Source of the DNA: Caulobacteraceae bacterium | GTDB lineage: Bacteria > Pseudomonadota > Alphaproteobacteria > Caulobacterales > Caulobacteraceae | Assembly: GCA_027452265.1 (NCBI GenBank) | Contig: DAIDGR010000050.1 | Coordinates: 1 to 40,703, forward strand | Direction: 5' to 3' | Length of the DNA: 40,703 bases | Shown: positions 33,181 through 40,703 of the stretch, piece after piece | Numbering within the stretch: the stretch's first letter is position 1 | How the letters are laid out: every line of letters begins with the position of its first letter | Program-made: the position numbers and the translations under genes | Notes under the pieces: generated by a model | What the model saw: the letters and a program-made list of their open reading frames with translations, nothing else | Databases searched by the model: none | Told to the model about the DNA's origin: nothing

Positions 33181-33875
33181 GGTTCGGCCTTCGTCAGAGC
33201 GTCGGACTTGGGACGCTCCTCGGTGAGTTCGATCCCGGTGATCTCAAAATGCAGGATCTCGGCGATGTTGGTGGCGTGATCGCCGATCCGCTCGAGGTTC
33301 TTGGCGACGAACAGAAGATGGGCGCAGGCGGCGATGGTCCGCGGATCGCCCATCATATAGGTCAGGAGCTCACGGAAGATCGTGTCGTAATGCTCATCGA
33401 TTTCGTGATCGTTGCGCCACACCGAGACCGCCAACTCCACCTCGCGGGTCGCCAGGGCGTCGAGGACCGTCTTCAATCGCGCGCTGACCAGTTCCCCCAT
33501 CCGCTCGATGGAGCTGGTGAGCGGCGTGAGGGGCTCGGACTCGACGATCACCACGGCGCGCTTGGCGATGTTCTTGGCCAGATCACCGATGCGCTCCAGA
33601 TTGGAGCTGATCTTCATGGCGCTGACCGTGTGGCGCAGATCGTCGGCCACCGGCTGACGAAGGGCGATCAGGCGAATGGCCCGCCGCTCGATTTCACGTT
33701 CCAGCGCGTCGAGGCGGGCGTCTCGGGCGATCACCGAGGCGGCGAGACCGGGGTCGCCCTCGGCGATGGCGCGGATCGAGTCCGCCACTTCCGCCTCCGC
33801 CAGGCCTCCCATGCGGGCCAGCTCCGCGGTGATCGCGTCCAGCTCTTCATCGAAGGCTTTGACCGTATGTTCCAT
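33177..33875 (-). CDS. phoU: Phosphate signalling protein PhoU
   Basis: 232 residues from the ATG at 33875. Two repeated three-helix bundles, each with the metal-binding E/DxxxD-type motif: NLERIGDLAKNIAKRAV (about 96-112) and NLERIGDHATNIAEIL near residue 200. The N-terminus MEHTVKAFDEELDAI is typical. PhoU connects the Pst transporter with PhoR to keep the Pho regulon off when phosphate is ample. It is separated from the upstream pstB by 106 bases, a long gap for this operon, and that gap contains the clearest Pho box in the window. Confidence 0.96.
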   Translation of the reverse strand: MEHTVKAFDEELDAITAELARMGGLAEAEVADSIRAIAEGDPGLAASVIARDARLDALEREIERRAIRLIALRQPVADDLRHTVSAMKISSNLERIGDLAKNIAKRAVVIVESEPLTPLTSSIERMGELVSARLKTVLDALATREVELAVSVWRNDHEIDEHYDTIFRELLTYMMGDPRTIAACAHLLFVAKNLERIGDHATNIAEILHFEITGIELTEERPKSDALTKAEP

Positions 33876-33936
33876 GGCCACGACGGACCTCTTCCAAACA
33901 CGCCCGAATCGAACGGGTGACGAGACAATGTGTCCT

Positions 33937-33954
33937 AGGACAGGTTTGTGACAG
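33937..33954 (-). promoter_or_regulatory. Pho box upstream of phoU-phoB
   Basis: Minus strand reads CTGTCACAAACCTGTCCT: two CTGTC-half sites with an 11-base period, very close to the PhoB consensus CTGTCAT-N4-CTGTCAT. It lies 62 bases before the phoU ATG, in the only long gap of the pstC-to-phoB run, so phoU-phoB probably has its own PhoB-activated promoter. Confidence 0.75.
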
Positions 33955-33981
33955 GTTGATGGGACGCCTGTGCGCGCCCCG

Positions 33982-34818
33982 CTAGCCAAACCGTCCGGTG
34001 ATATAATCCGAGGCCCGACGAGTCACGGGCCGGGTGAAGAGCTCTTCGGTTTCACCAAATTCCACGAGCTCGCCGAGATACATGAAGGCCGTGTATTTCG
34101 AGACCCGCGCCGCCTGGCCCATATTGTGCGTGACAATGACCACCGTGTGGTCGGCGGAGAGGGTGCTGATGGTTTCCTCGAGCTTGGCGCTGGAAATGGG
34201 GTCAAGGGCCGAGGTGGGCTCATCAAGCAGCAGGACCTCCGGCTTCACCGCCAGGCAACGCGCCACGCATAGCCGTTGCTGTTGCCCCCCCGAGAGGCCG
34301 AGCGCCGAGTGCCCGAGCTTGTCCTTGACCTCATCCCAGAGCGCGGCGCGTCGAAGCGCCTCCTCCACCCGCCCGGCCAGGTCAGCGCGGCTCAGGGTCT
34401 CATGCAGGCGTACGCCGAAGGCGACGTTGTCGAAGATCGACATGGGAAAGGGCGTGGGCTTCTGGAACACCATGCCGATGCGTTCGCGCAGCCAGCCCAG
34501 ACTGACCCTGGGGCTGAGCAGGTCCTGGCCGTCCATCAGCACCCGTCCGCTCGCTCTCTGGCCGGGATAGAGGCCGTAGATCCGGTTGAGGGTCCGCAGA
34601 AGGGTCGATTTGCCGCAGCCCGAGGGGCCAATGAGCGCGGTGACGGCGTTTCGCGCCACGCCAAAGCTGACCGCCTTGAGCGCGTGGTTGCGACCGTAAA
34701 AGAAGTCGAGGTCCTGAACGGCGATCTTGACCCGCTCGGGCGGCAAGGGCGCGACGAAGGTCTCGGGCGCCGCCTCCATCGGGGTCGGGGTTGGCGTCGG
34801 GGTCTGGGCGAGGCTCAT
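33982..34818 (-). CDS. pstB: Phosphate ABC transporter ATP-binding protein (first paralogue, phoU-proximal)
   Basis: 278 residues. Walker [11 protein letters not shown]-loop [13 protein letters not shown], signature [10 protein letters not shown], Walker [16 protein letters not shown] and the switch His in VIVTHN are all intact, and the [19 protein letters not shown] and [15 protein letters not shown] segments are PstB-specific. The N-terminus has an extra ~25-residue tail with a TPTPTPTP tract absent from its neighbour. It powers high-affinity phosphate uptake through PstC/PstA. Its ATG overlaps the stop of a second, clearly homologous pstB gene (ATGA), so the operon encodes two ATPases. Confidence 0.95.
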   Translation of the reverse strand: MSLAQTPTPTPTPMEAAPETFVAPLPPERVKIAVQDLDFFYGRNHALKAVSFGVARNAVTALIGPSGCGKSTLLRTLNRIYGLYPGQRASGRVLMDGQDLLSPRVSLGWLRERIGMVFQKPTPFPMSIFDNVAFGVRLHETLSRADLAGRVEEALRRAALWDEVKDKLGHSALGLSGGQQQRLCVARCLAVKPEVLLLDEPTSALDPISSAKLEETISTLSADHTVVIVTHNMGQAARVSKYTAFMYLGELVEFGETEELFTRPVTRRASDYITGRFG

Positions 34819-35612
34819 CCGAACCGACCTGAAATATAGTCCGCGGTGCGCCGCTGAGTGGGGAGGGTGAACAGGGTCTCGGTCGGCCCCGCCTCCACCA
34901 GCTCGCCCTCGTACATGAAGACGGTCTGGTGCGAGCAGCGGGCCGCCTGCTGCAGGTTGTGCGTGACGATGACGACGGTGAAGTCGCGCACCAGATTGTT
35001 CAGCAGCTCCTCGATCTTCAAGGTCGAGATCGGGTCGAGGGCCGAGGTCGGCTCATCGAGGAGGATCACCTGCGGCCGCACCGCCAGGGTTCGCGCCAGG
35101 GAGAGTCGCTGTTGCTGCCCCCCTGACAGGCCGAGGGCCGAAGCGCCGAGCTTGTCCTTGACCTCGTCCCAAAGGGCCGCCTGGCGCAGGGCCGCCTCGA
35201 TGCGGTCGGCGAGCTCGCCGCGCGAGAGCCGCTCGAAGTGCCGGAGGGCGAAGGCGACATTGTCGCGGATCGACAAGGGAAAGGGGGTCGGCTTCTGGAA
35301 CACCATGCCGATCTCTCGCCTCAGCTCCGTGACCATGATCTCCGGGCTGAGCAGGTTGCGTCCCTCGAACATCACCTGGCCCGTGGCCCTCTGGCCCGGA
35401 TACAGGTCGAAGATCCGGTTGAGCGTGCGCAGGAGGGTCGACTTGCCGCAGCCGGAAGGGCCGATGATCGCGGTCGTGCGATGGGCCGGCACATCCAGAT
35501 TGATCCCTTTGAGCGCGTGACGACCGCCATAGAAGAAGTCGAGATCCCGCACCTGGATCTTGGGCGGGTAGGCGGCCTCTGGATGCGCCTCGGGGGCCAG
35601 GGCTTCGCTCAT
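34815..35612 (-). CDS. pstB: Phosphate ABC transporter ATP-binding protein (second paralogue, pstA-proximal)
   Basis: 265 residues. All ATPase motifs intact: [59 protein letters not shown]. It aligns with the downstream pstB along its whole length (shared [44 protein letters not shown]) but differs in many surface positions, so the pair is an old duplication rather than a recent copy. Both copies are functional in appearance, so the transporter could use a heterodimer or alternate ATPases. ATGA overlaps at both ends tie it to pstA and to the other pstB. Confidence 0.95.
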   Translation of the reverse strand: MSEALAPEAHPEAAYPPKIQVRDLDFFYGGRHALKGINLDVPAHRTTAIIGPSGCGKSTLLRTLNRIFDLYPGQRATGQVMFEGRNLLSPEIMVTELRREIGMVFQKPTPFPLSIRDNVAFALRHFERLSRGELADRIEAALRQAALWDEVKDKLGASALGLSGGQQQRLSLARTLAVRPQVILLDEPTSALDPISTLKIEELLNNLVRDFTVVIVTHNLQQAARCSHQTVFMYEGELVEAGPTETLFTLPTQRRTADYISGRFG

Positions 35613-36451
35613 CGGCCGCCGCCTTGGCGGAAGATCAGCCGTGTCGCCAGACCCAGTCCAAGAACAAACAGCATGACCAAAAAGGCGCCGGCCCAGGCCA
35701 GGGCGTGCCAGTCGTCATAAGGGCTCATGGCGTACTGGAAGATGACCACCGGGATATTGGCCAGCGGCGTCGCCGGGTTGGCGCTCCAGTACTGGTTGTT
35801 CAGGGCGGTGAAAAGCAGAGGAGCGGTCTCGCCGCTGATCCGCGCCACGCCCAGCAGAAGCCCGGTGATGATTCCAGGCCGCGCGGCCCTGACGATCACC
35901 GACCACGTCACCTTCCAACGCGGCAAACCCAGGGCCAGGGCCGCCTCGCGCGTCTCCGAGGGCACCAGCTCAAGGGCGACGGCGCTTGAGCGCACCACGA
36001 TGGGCAACATGATCATCGCCAGGGCGATGCCGCCCGCATAGCCGGAGAAATGGCCGAAGGGCAGGACGAAGAGCTCGTAAATGAAGAGGCCGATGACGAT
36101 CGAGGGAGCGCTCAGGAGGATGTCGTTAACGAAGCCGATGAAGCCGGCCACGCGGGTCCCGCGCTTGTATTCGGCCAGATAGATGGCCGCCAGGACGCCG
36201 ATGGGCGTCGCCAGGATGACGCCGATCGCCACCACCATGACGCTGCCGAACAGCGCGTTGGCCAGGCCTCCCGGGGCGCCGGGCGCCGGGGTCATCTCGG
36301 TGAACAGCGAGGGCTTGAGCGCCGAGGCGCCTTGCGAGATCGTCGTCCAGAGGATCCAGGCCAGCCAGAACAGGGTGAAGGCCGTGGCGAACAGCGACAG
36401 GGCGATCACCAGGGCGTCAAACAGGCGGCGGCGCAGAAGCAGGAGGCTCAT
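35609..36451 (-). CDS. pstA: Phosphate ABC transporter permease PstA
   Basis: 280 residues from the ATG at 36451; the open frame upstream of this overlaps pstC. Six predicted membrane helices, with the ABC permease EAA loop as [20 protein letters not shown] and the PstA-typical [27 protein letters not shown] and [14 protein letters not shown]. It forms the membrane channel with PstC. Spacing to pstC is two bases and the stop overlaps pstB, consistent with tight translational coupling. Confidence 0.96.
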   Translation of the reverse strand: MSLLLLRRRLFDALVIALSLFATAFTLFWLAWILWTTISQGASALKPSLFTEMTPAPGAPGGLANALFGSVMVVAIGVILATPIGVLAAIYLAEYKRGTRVAGFIGFVNDILLSAPSIVIGLFIYELFVLPFGHFSGYAGGIALAMIMLPIVVRSSAVALELVPSETREAALALGLPRWKVTWSVIVRAARPGIITGLLLGVARISGETAPLLFTALNNQYWSANPATPLANIPVVIFQYAMSPYDDWHALAWAGAFLVMLFVLGLGLATRLIFRQGGGR

Positions 36452-36453
36452 GC

Positions 36454-37431
36454 TCAGACCTTGGCCCCCTCGATGCGCTGCAGACGCGCCAGCAGCAGGC
36501 GCGCCGCCGCCAGGACCAGGAAGGTAACGATGAACAGGACGAAGCCGAGCGCGATGAGGGATGAGCGATAGAGGTCGGAGTCCGCCTCGGTGAACTCGTT
36601 GGCGATCACCGCGGCGATGGAGTTGCCCGGCATGAGCAGGGATTTGGCGAAGTCGTGCGCATTGCCCAGCACGAAGGTGACGGCCATGGTCTCCCCAAGC
36701 GCGCGGCCGAGCCCCAGGAAGATCGCCCCGACGACCGCGTTGCGCGTGTAGGGCAGGATGACCTTGAACATCACCTCGGTGCGGGTCGCCCCCAGGGCGA
36801 CGGCGGACTCCTTGAGATGGGCGGGAACGGCGGTGAACACGCTCCACATCACCGAACTGATGAAGGGGATGATCATCACCCCAAGGATCATGCCGGCGGT
36901 CAGCATACCGATGCCGATTGGCGGGCCGGTCAGAAGGTCGGAGAGGAGAGGGGTGTTGGCGAAGTGGTCGTTCAGCCAGGGCTCCACATGGGCGGCCATG
37001 AACGGCGCGAACACGAACAGACCCCACATGCCGTAGATGATGCTGGGAATCGAGGCGAGCAGCTCCACGGCGACCATCAGCGGCTGGCGCAGCCAGCGCG
37101 GGGCCGTCTCGGTCAGGGTGAAGGCGATTCCGAAACTGGCAGGAACGCCGACCAGCAGAGAAATGGCGGCCGTCACCAGAGTGCCATAGATCGGGATCAG
37201 GGCCCCGAACTGCTTGTTGACCGCATCCCAGTCCGTGCTGACGAAAAACTTCAGACCAAAGGCTTTGAAGGCGGGCTCGCCGCCGAGAAACATCGAGACG
37301 CCGGCCGCCGTCAGGACCACGAGCACGGTCAGGGCCGCGAGCGCCACCACGGCCTCGAACGGCCGGTCGCCGCCCGAGCCGCGCGCGAGTCGTCGCCGGG
37401 CGGTGGGGGCGCTCAGAGGGCTGTCAGTCAC
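36454..37431 (-). CDS. pstC: Phosphate ABC transporter permease PstC
   Basis: 325 residues from a GTG. Six membrane helices after a basic cytoplasmic start. Family segments: FFVSTDWDAVNKQFGALIPI, ELLASIPSIIYGMWGLFVFA, the EAA loop LKESAVALGATRTEVMFKVI, and GLGRALGETMAVTFVLGNA. Partner of PstA in the inner membrane. It lies 161 bases downstream of pstS; that gap contains two hairpins, so pstC-onward expression may be set lower than pstS by RNA processing or attenuation. Confidence 0.96.
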   Translation of the reverse strand: MTDSPLSAPTARRRLARGSGGDRPFEAVVALAALTVLVVLTAAGVSMFLGGEPAFKAFGLKFFVSTDWDAVNKQFGALIPIYGTLVTAAISLLVGVPASFGIAFTLTETAPRWLRQPLMVAVELLASIPSIIYGMWGLFVFAPFMAAHVEPWLNDHFANTPLLSDLLTGPPIGIGMLTAGMILGVMIIPFISSVMWSVFTAVPAHLKESAVALGATRTEVMFKVILPYTRNAVVGAIFLGLGRALGETMAVTFVLGNAHDFAKSLLMPGNSIAAVIANEFTEADSDLYRSSLIALGFVLFIVTFLVLAAARLLLARLQRIEGAKV

Positions 37432-37449
37432 CTCGCCGTCCTTGTTCTA

Positions 37450-37547
37450 CGAGGCGATGGCGCCCGCCTCGCAATTCTGCCCACAGCAGAGCCTACGCCT
37501 TGGCTCCTAAACGGACGCGGCGGGGCGCCATCGCGACGCCCCGTCCG
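37450..37547 (-). promoter_or_regulatory. paired hairpins between pstS and pstC (candidate attenuator or processing element)
   Basis: Hairpin nearer pstC: CGAGGCG (37450-37456) with CGCCTCG (37465-37471), 8-base loop. Hairpin nearer pstS: CGGGGCG (37521-37527) with CGCCCCG (37537-37543), 9-base loop, extended by CGGA/TCCG (37512-37515, 37544-37547) across a bulge. In addition GCGATGGCGCC (37454-37464) is the exact reverse complement of GGCGCCATCGC (37524-37534), so the two hairpins and a long 11-bp cross-pairing are mutually exclusive. No strong T-tract. Could limit read-through, allow switching, or protect pstS mRNA. Confidence 0.6.
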
Positions 37548-37592
37548 GCCTGACCTCGCTGTAGAGCGCCAGGCGCCCGGGTCAAGGACCGC

Positions 37593-38618
37593 CTACTTGA
37601 TCTCCTTGGCCCAATAGGCCTCGATCTGCTTCACCAAGCTCGGAGGCAGGGACACGTAGTCGAGCTTGGCGGCCGCGCCTTGACCCTTCTCAAGCGACCA
37701 TTTGAAGAACTTCAGCGCGTCGGCGGACTGTTCGGCGTTCTTGGGGTGCTTGTACATCAGGACGAAGGTCGACGCCGTGATCGGATAGGCGTTCGGGCCG
37801 GGCGCGTCGGTGATGATCTGGAAGAAGTCCGGGAACTCCTTCCAGTTGGCGGTGGCAGCGGCGGCCTGGAAGGTGGCCACGCTCGGCCCGACGAAATGGC
37901 CGGCCTTGTTGCGCACCAGGCCATAGGTCATGTGGTTCTGGATCACATAGGCATATTCGACGTAGCCGATGGAGTTGGGAATCTGGCGGGTATAGGCCGC
38001 GACGCCCTCATTGCCCTTGCCGCCGATGCCCACCGGCCACTGGACCGAGGTGCCTTCGCCGACCTTCTGCTTCCACTCGGCGCTCTCCTGGCCCAGATAG
38101 TGGGTCCAGTTGAAGGTCGTGCCCGAACCATCCGACCGGTGCACCACGTTGATGGCCGCATTGGGCAGGCGCAGACCCGGGTTCACGGCGCGGATCGCCG
38201 GGTCGTCCCAGCGCTTGATCTTGCCAAGGAAGATGTCCGCCAGCAGCGGACCGGTGAACTTGATCTGGCCAGGCTGCACGCCCGGAACGCTGACCACCGG
38301 AATGATGCCCCCGATGATCACCGGAAACTGCGCGAGGCCAGACTGATCGAGCTCAGAAGGCGCGAGGGGCTTGTCGGTGGCGCCGAAGGTCACCGTGCCC
38401 GCCTTGATCTGGGCGATGCCGCCGCCCGACCCGATGGACTGATAGTTGATCTGCACGCCGGTCATGCCGTGGTAGGCGGAGGACCACTGCGAGAGCACCG
38501 GATAGACGAAGGTCGAGCCCGCGCCGGTGATCTCAGCCGCCTGGGCGGCGCCAAAGCTCGTCGCGGCCAAGGCCAGGCTCCCGGCGGCCGCCAGAGCCAA
38601 TGCAAATCCACGTTTCAT
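37593..38618 (-). CDS. pstS: Phosphate ABC transporter substrate-binding protein PstS
   Basis: 341 residues from the ATG at 38618 with GAGAGGGA upstream. A Sec signal peptide (cleavage after about residue 27, AAQA) and no lipobox, so it is a soluble periplasmic protein. The mature start EITGAGSTFVYPVLSQW, YQSIGSGGGIAQI, FGATDKPL and RSDGSGTTFNWTHYL supply the residues that bury and bind phosphate in this family. It delivers phosphate to PstC/PstA. It is the first gene of the pst unit and is divergent from the porin; both share a ~300-base regulatory region with PhoB-like sites. Confidence 0.97.
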   Translation of the reverse strand: MKRGFALALAAAGSLALAATSFGAAQAAEITGAGSTFVYPVLSQWSSAYHGMTGVQINYQSIGSGGGIAQIKAGTVTFGATDKPLAPSELDQSGLAQFPVIIGGIIPVVSVPGVQPGQIKFTGPLLADIFLGKIKRWDDPAIRAVNPGLRLPNAAINVVHRSDGSGTTFNWTHYLGQESAEWKQKVGEGTSVQWPVGIGGKGNEGVAAYTRQIPNSIGYVEYAYVIQNHMTYGLVRNKAGHFVGPSVATFQAAAATANWKEFPDFFQIITDAPGPNAYPITASTFVLMYKHPKNAEQSADALKFFKWSLEKGQGAAAKLDYVSLPPSLVKQIEAYWAKEIK

Positions 38619-38655
38619 GCTGTCCCTCTCCAAGAGATCGAAGACCCGGCGCATC

Positions 38656-38673
38656 CGCGGACCCCTGTCCGCG
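38656..38673 (-). other. hairpin in the pstS leader
   Basis: CGCGGAC (38656-38662) and GTCCGCG (38667-38673) form a perfect 7-bp stem with a CCCT loop, 37 bases before the pstS ATG and downstream of the candidate Pho box. It would sit in the 5' untranslated part of the pst mRNA and may affect stability or translation. Confidence 0.45.
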
Positions 38674-38725
38674 CGCCAGCGGGAACGCCCCGCGTCGACC
38701 GATCAGGCGGCGGATACAGCACCTT

Positions 38726-38743
38726 CGTGACGCCTTTGTGAAG
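38726..38743 (-). promoter_or_regulatory. candidate Pho box for pstS
   Basis: Minus strand CTTCACA (38743-38737) then CGTCACG (38732-38726), two half-site-like heptamers with an 11-base period (a TCACRAAGG direct repeat). A TGTATC hexamer (38718-38713) seven bases further on could be the -10. Divergent from consensus CTGTCAT but correctly placed, ~110 bases before pstS. Confidence 0.5.
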
Positions 38744-38852
38744 CCGTGCGCCGGCGCGCGAAGGCGGCCGGGAGCCAAAAAACAACCGTGTGCGGACGAC
38801 GTTCTCTCCGGGAGGGCCGTAAGGCTCGGGCCCCGGTCCTGCCTTTACAAGA

Positions 38853-38870
38853 CTGTCACATGACTCTGGT
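38853..38870 (+). promoter_or_regulatory. candidate Pho box for the porin gene
   Basis: Plus strand CTGTCAC (38853-38859), four bases, CTCTGGT (38864-38870): a perfect and a weaker half-site with the 11-base period of PhoB sites, and CCTTTAC eleven bases before as a possible third half. It lies 50 bases upstream of the porin ATG. The rest of the ~300-base divergent region (38619-38920) shows no further gene. Confidence 0.55.
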
Positions 38871-38920
38871 ATCCGCCGCCCCGTTACCAAATTTTTGCCA
38901 AGGTTGAGGGGGTTCCCGTC

Positions 38921-40672
38921 ATGTTGAAGTCGTCGCTGCTCAGCGGAGCCGCGCTGGTGGCTTGCTTCGTCTATGCGACGGGGGCCAGCGCCGCCGCCAC
39001 GGACGCCACGCCGAAGAAGAAGGCGGCGGTCCACCACACGCACCGGGTTGCGGCCAAGGGGCCGTCGGCGGCCGAAGAGATGGCGGCGGAAGTCGCCGCC
39101 CTCAAGGCTCAGGTCGAGGCGCTGAAGGAAGCCCAGGCGGCCCAGGCGGCGCAATCGCAACAGACGGACGCCCAGTTGGCGTCGATGAAGACCGAGCTTA
39201 CCCAGGCCCAGGCGACCGCCCAGGCGGCCCAGACGCAGCTCGCCGAGCAGATCCAGACGATCCCGGGCGCGGTGCAGACCCAGGTCGCCCAGCAGATCGA
39301 CAAGGTGAAGCCGAAGACGGACGGCATCTACTACAAGGGCGTCAAGATCACGCCCGGCGGCTTCGTGGCGCTGGAGACGGTGTTCCGCTCTCACAATGAA
39401 GGCTCGGATATCGGGTCGACCTATTCGGGCATTCCCATGCCGAATGTCGTCTCTGGCCACACCTCGGAAGAGCGGTTCTCCGCGCGCCAGAGCCGCGTGA
39501 GCCTGCTCGCCCAGGGCGATGTCAGCAAGACCATCCACCTGACCGGCTATGTGGAATCCGACTTCCTGGGCGGCGCCCTGACGGCGAACTCCAACGAGAG
39601 CAACTCCTATCAGCCGCGCATCCGGCACTTCTTCGGCGCCATCGACTGGGATCAGCCCTGGGGCGGCATCGAGTTCCTGGGCGGCCAGACCTGGTCGCTG
39701 CTCACCCTGGATGGCTACGGCATCACGCCGCGCTCGGAAGTCACGCCTCTGACGATCGACGCACAGTACGTCGTGGGCTTCACCTGGGCCCGCCAGCCGC
39801 AGATGCGGGTGGTGTTCAACTACGACAAGCAGCTGTGGTTCGCCGTGTCGGTGGAAAACCCGCAGACGACCTTCTACAGCACGGGGAAGTTCAATCCGGG
39901 CGTCTCCGTCGTCGACACGATCCCCGGCGGGGCCGAGTTCCCCGGGTCCGGGACGACCTATGCCCTGTCTCTGAACAAGTATCCTGACGTCGTCGGCAAG
40001 GCGGTGCTTGAGGAGAACCCGGACGGCCACAAACTGCACCTGGAGGCCTATGGCATCCTGCGCAGCTTCTATGATCGCCTCACGGCGGGCGGGACCACGG
40101 GCAATCAAAACGTCCTGGGCGGCGGCTTCGGCGGCGCGGCGATCTTCGGCCTCGTGCCGGGCGTGCTCGACCTCCAGGCCTCCGGCCTCGTGGGCAAGGG
40201 CATCGGCCGTTATGGCTCGGGCCAGCTGCCCGACGTCAGCTTCGACACCAACGGCAACATCCATCCTGTGCAGGAGTCGCAGATCCTGCTGGGCGCCATC
40301 GGTCACGTCGGGGCGAACCTGGACATCTACGCCTATGCCGGCGAGGAGCGTCAGCAGGCCCAGAACTATGGCACGTCCTCAATCTATAACGGCGTGGGCA
40401 GCCTCTATCTGAACAATGCCGGTTGCGACCTCGAGGGCAGCTCGATCTGCGGCAACTCCACGCACTACGAGGACATGCTGGCGTTTGGCTTCTGGCACCG
40501 CGTCTATTCCGGCAAGTTCGGCAAGGTGCAGTGGGGCATGCAGTACACCCACGAAGAGCGTCACCTGTTCCCCGGTTACGGAGCGACCGGTCAGGGTCCT
40601 GTGACCTTCAACGCCGCGCCGCTGGCGCGCGAGGACATGTTCCTCACCTCGTTCCGTTACTACCCGTTCTGA
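38921..40672 (+). CDS. Outer-membrane porin with N-terminal coiled coil (DcaP-like), probable Pho-regulon member
   Basis: 583 residues. Signal peptide ending about residue 25 (GASA), a Lys/His-rich stretch, then an Ala/Gln/Glu-rich coiled coil (about 50-110, EEMAAEVAALKAQVEALKEA and onward), and a long beta-barrel from about 140 (GIYYKGVKITPGGFVALETV, RFSARQSRVSLLAQGD, GYVESDFLGG, EFLGGQTWSLLT) to the C-terminal SFRYYPF, ending in Phe as OMPs do. Coiled coil plus barrel fits trimeric porins of the DcaP type. One disulfide-capable pair, GCDLEGSSICGN, lies in a late loop. Divergence from pstS and a Pho box suggest a role in phosphate or organophosphate uptake (inference). Confidence 0.85.
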   Translation: MLKSSLLSGAALVACFVYATGASAAATDATPKKKAAVHHTHRVAAKGPSAAEEMAAEVAALKAQVEALKEAQAAQAAQSQQTDAQLASMKTELTQAQATAQAAQTQLAEQIQTIPGAVQTQVAQQIDKVKPKTDGIYYKGVKITPGGFVALETVFRSHNEGSDIGSTYSGIPMPNVVSGHTSEERFSARQSRVSLLAQGDVSKTIHLTGYVESDFLGGALTANSNESNSYQPRIRHFFGAIDWDQPWGGIEFLGGQTWSLLTLDGYGITPRSEVTPLTIDAQYVVGFTWARQPQMRVVFNYDKQLWFAVSVENPQTTFYSTGKFNPGVSVVDTIPGGAEFPGSGTTYALSLNKYPDVVGKAVLEENPDGHKLHLEAYGILRSFYDRLTAGGTTGNQNVLGGGFGGAAIFGLVPGVLDLQASGLVGKGIGRYGSGQLPDVSFDTNGNIHPVQESQILLGAIGHVGANLDIYAYAGEERQQAQNYGTSSIYNGVGSLYLNNAGCDLEGSSICGNSTHYEDMLAFGFWHRVYSGKFGKVQWGMQYTHEERHLFPGYGATGQGPVTFNAAPLAREDMFLTSFRYYPF

Positions 40673-40679
40673 TCCCGGC

Positions 40680-40698
40680 GGCGGGCCCCGCGCCCGCC
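40680..40698 (+). terminator. candidate terminator after the porin gene
   Basis: GGCGGGC (40680-40686) and GCCCGCC (40692-40698) form a perfect 7-bp GC stem with a 5-base loop, seven bases after the porin stop codon. The window ends five bases later, so a T-tract cannot be judged. Confidence 0.45.
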
Positions 40699-40703
40699 TC
40701 CGA

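Overview
The window is about 40.7 kb of very GC-rich, densely packed bacterial chromosome, with many genes joined by 1-8 base overlaps (GTGA, ATGA, TGATG). Gene content (TamA/TamB, PqiABC, DUF2239, a YkuD_2 L,D-transpeptidase, CYP153, split methylmalonyl-CoA mutase, pst-phoU-phoB order) points to an alphaproteobacterium. Caulobacterales (Caulobacter/Phenylobacterium-like) is my best guess, from family knowledge only. I saw no rRNA, tRNA, CRISPR array, insertion sequence or phage gene; this looks like stable core and semi-core chromosome.

Layout. (1) 1-3.8 kb, plus strand: the 3' end of a D-threonine aldolase-like gene, then a Baeyer-Villiger monooxygenase coupled by a GTGA overlap to a Rieske oxygenase. 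(2) 3.8-12.1 kb, minus strand: read in transcription order, a solitary C5 DNA methyltransferase, a CYP153 alkane/fatty-acid hydroxylase, a Dph6-related PP-loop ATPase, a DUF6580 membrane protein, a BtuF-like binding protein without signal peptide, an L,D-transpeptidase-like protein, an acyltransferase-3 membrane enzyme, a second P450, and a 58-residue DUF2256 zinc protein. (3) 12.2-18.1 kb, plus: HlyIII/PAQR protein, pqiABC lipid-transport operon, glycerol kinase. (4) 18.1-19.0 kb, minus: TraB/GumN-like protein. (5) 19.2-27.8 kb, plus: tesB, tamA, tamB, rlmJ, and a membrane-anchored helix-hairpin-helix protein. (6) 27.8-32.1 kb, minus: both subunits of methylmalonyl-CoA mutase and a DUF2239 gene, divergent from a GIY-YIG protein. 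(7) 32.5-38.6 kb, minus: pstS-pstC-pstA-pstB-pstB-phoU-phoB, with two tandem pstB genes. (8) 38.9-40.7 kb, plus: an outer-membrane porin divergent from pstS.

How parts fit together. The phosphate block forms one circuit: the porin and PstS have candidate PhoB direct repeats in their shared promoter region, and phoU-phoB has the best Pho box of the window in front of it, suggesting autoregulation independent of the long pst transcript. The sensor kinase PhoR is not here. Between pstS and pstC lie two hairpins whose loop regions are complementary to each other over 11 bases, a candidate RNA switch or processing element. The PP-loop/DUF6580/BtuF-like trio resembles a corrinoid (B12) acquisition or handling module; the methylmalonyl-CoA mutase 20 kb away would be a consumer of adenosylcobalamin. 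The two P450s, the BVMO and the Rieske oxygenase give the region an oxidative-catabolism flavour, but no ferredoxin or reductase is encoded with them.

Most interesting points for follow-up: the PP-loop/DUF6580/binding-protein trio, the paired hairpins between pstS and pstC, the 14-bp tandem array spanning the stop of CYP153 and the start of the PP-loop gene, the TTTATCCGGATAAA operator-like palindrome between DUF2239 and the GIY-YIG gene, and the tandem pstB genes.
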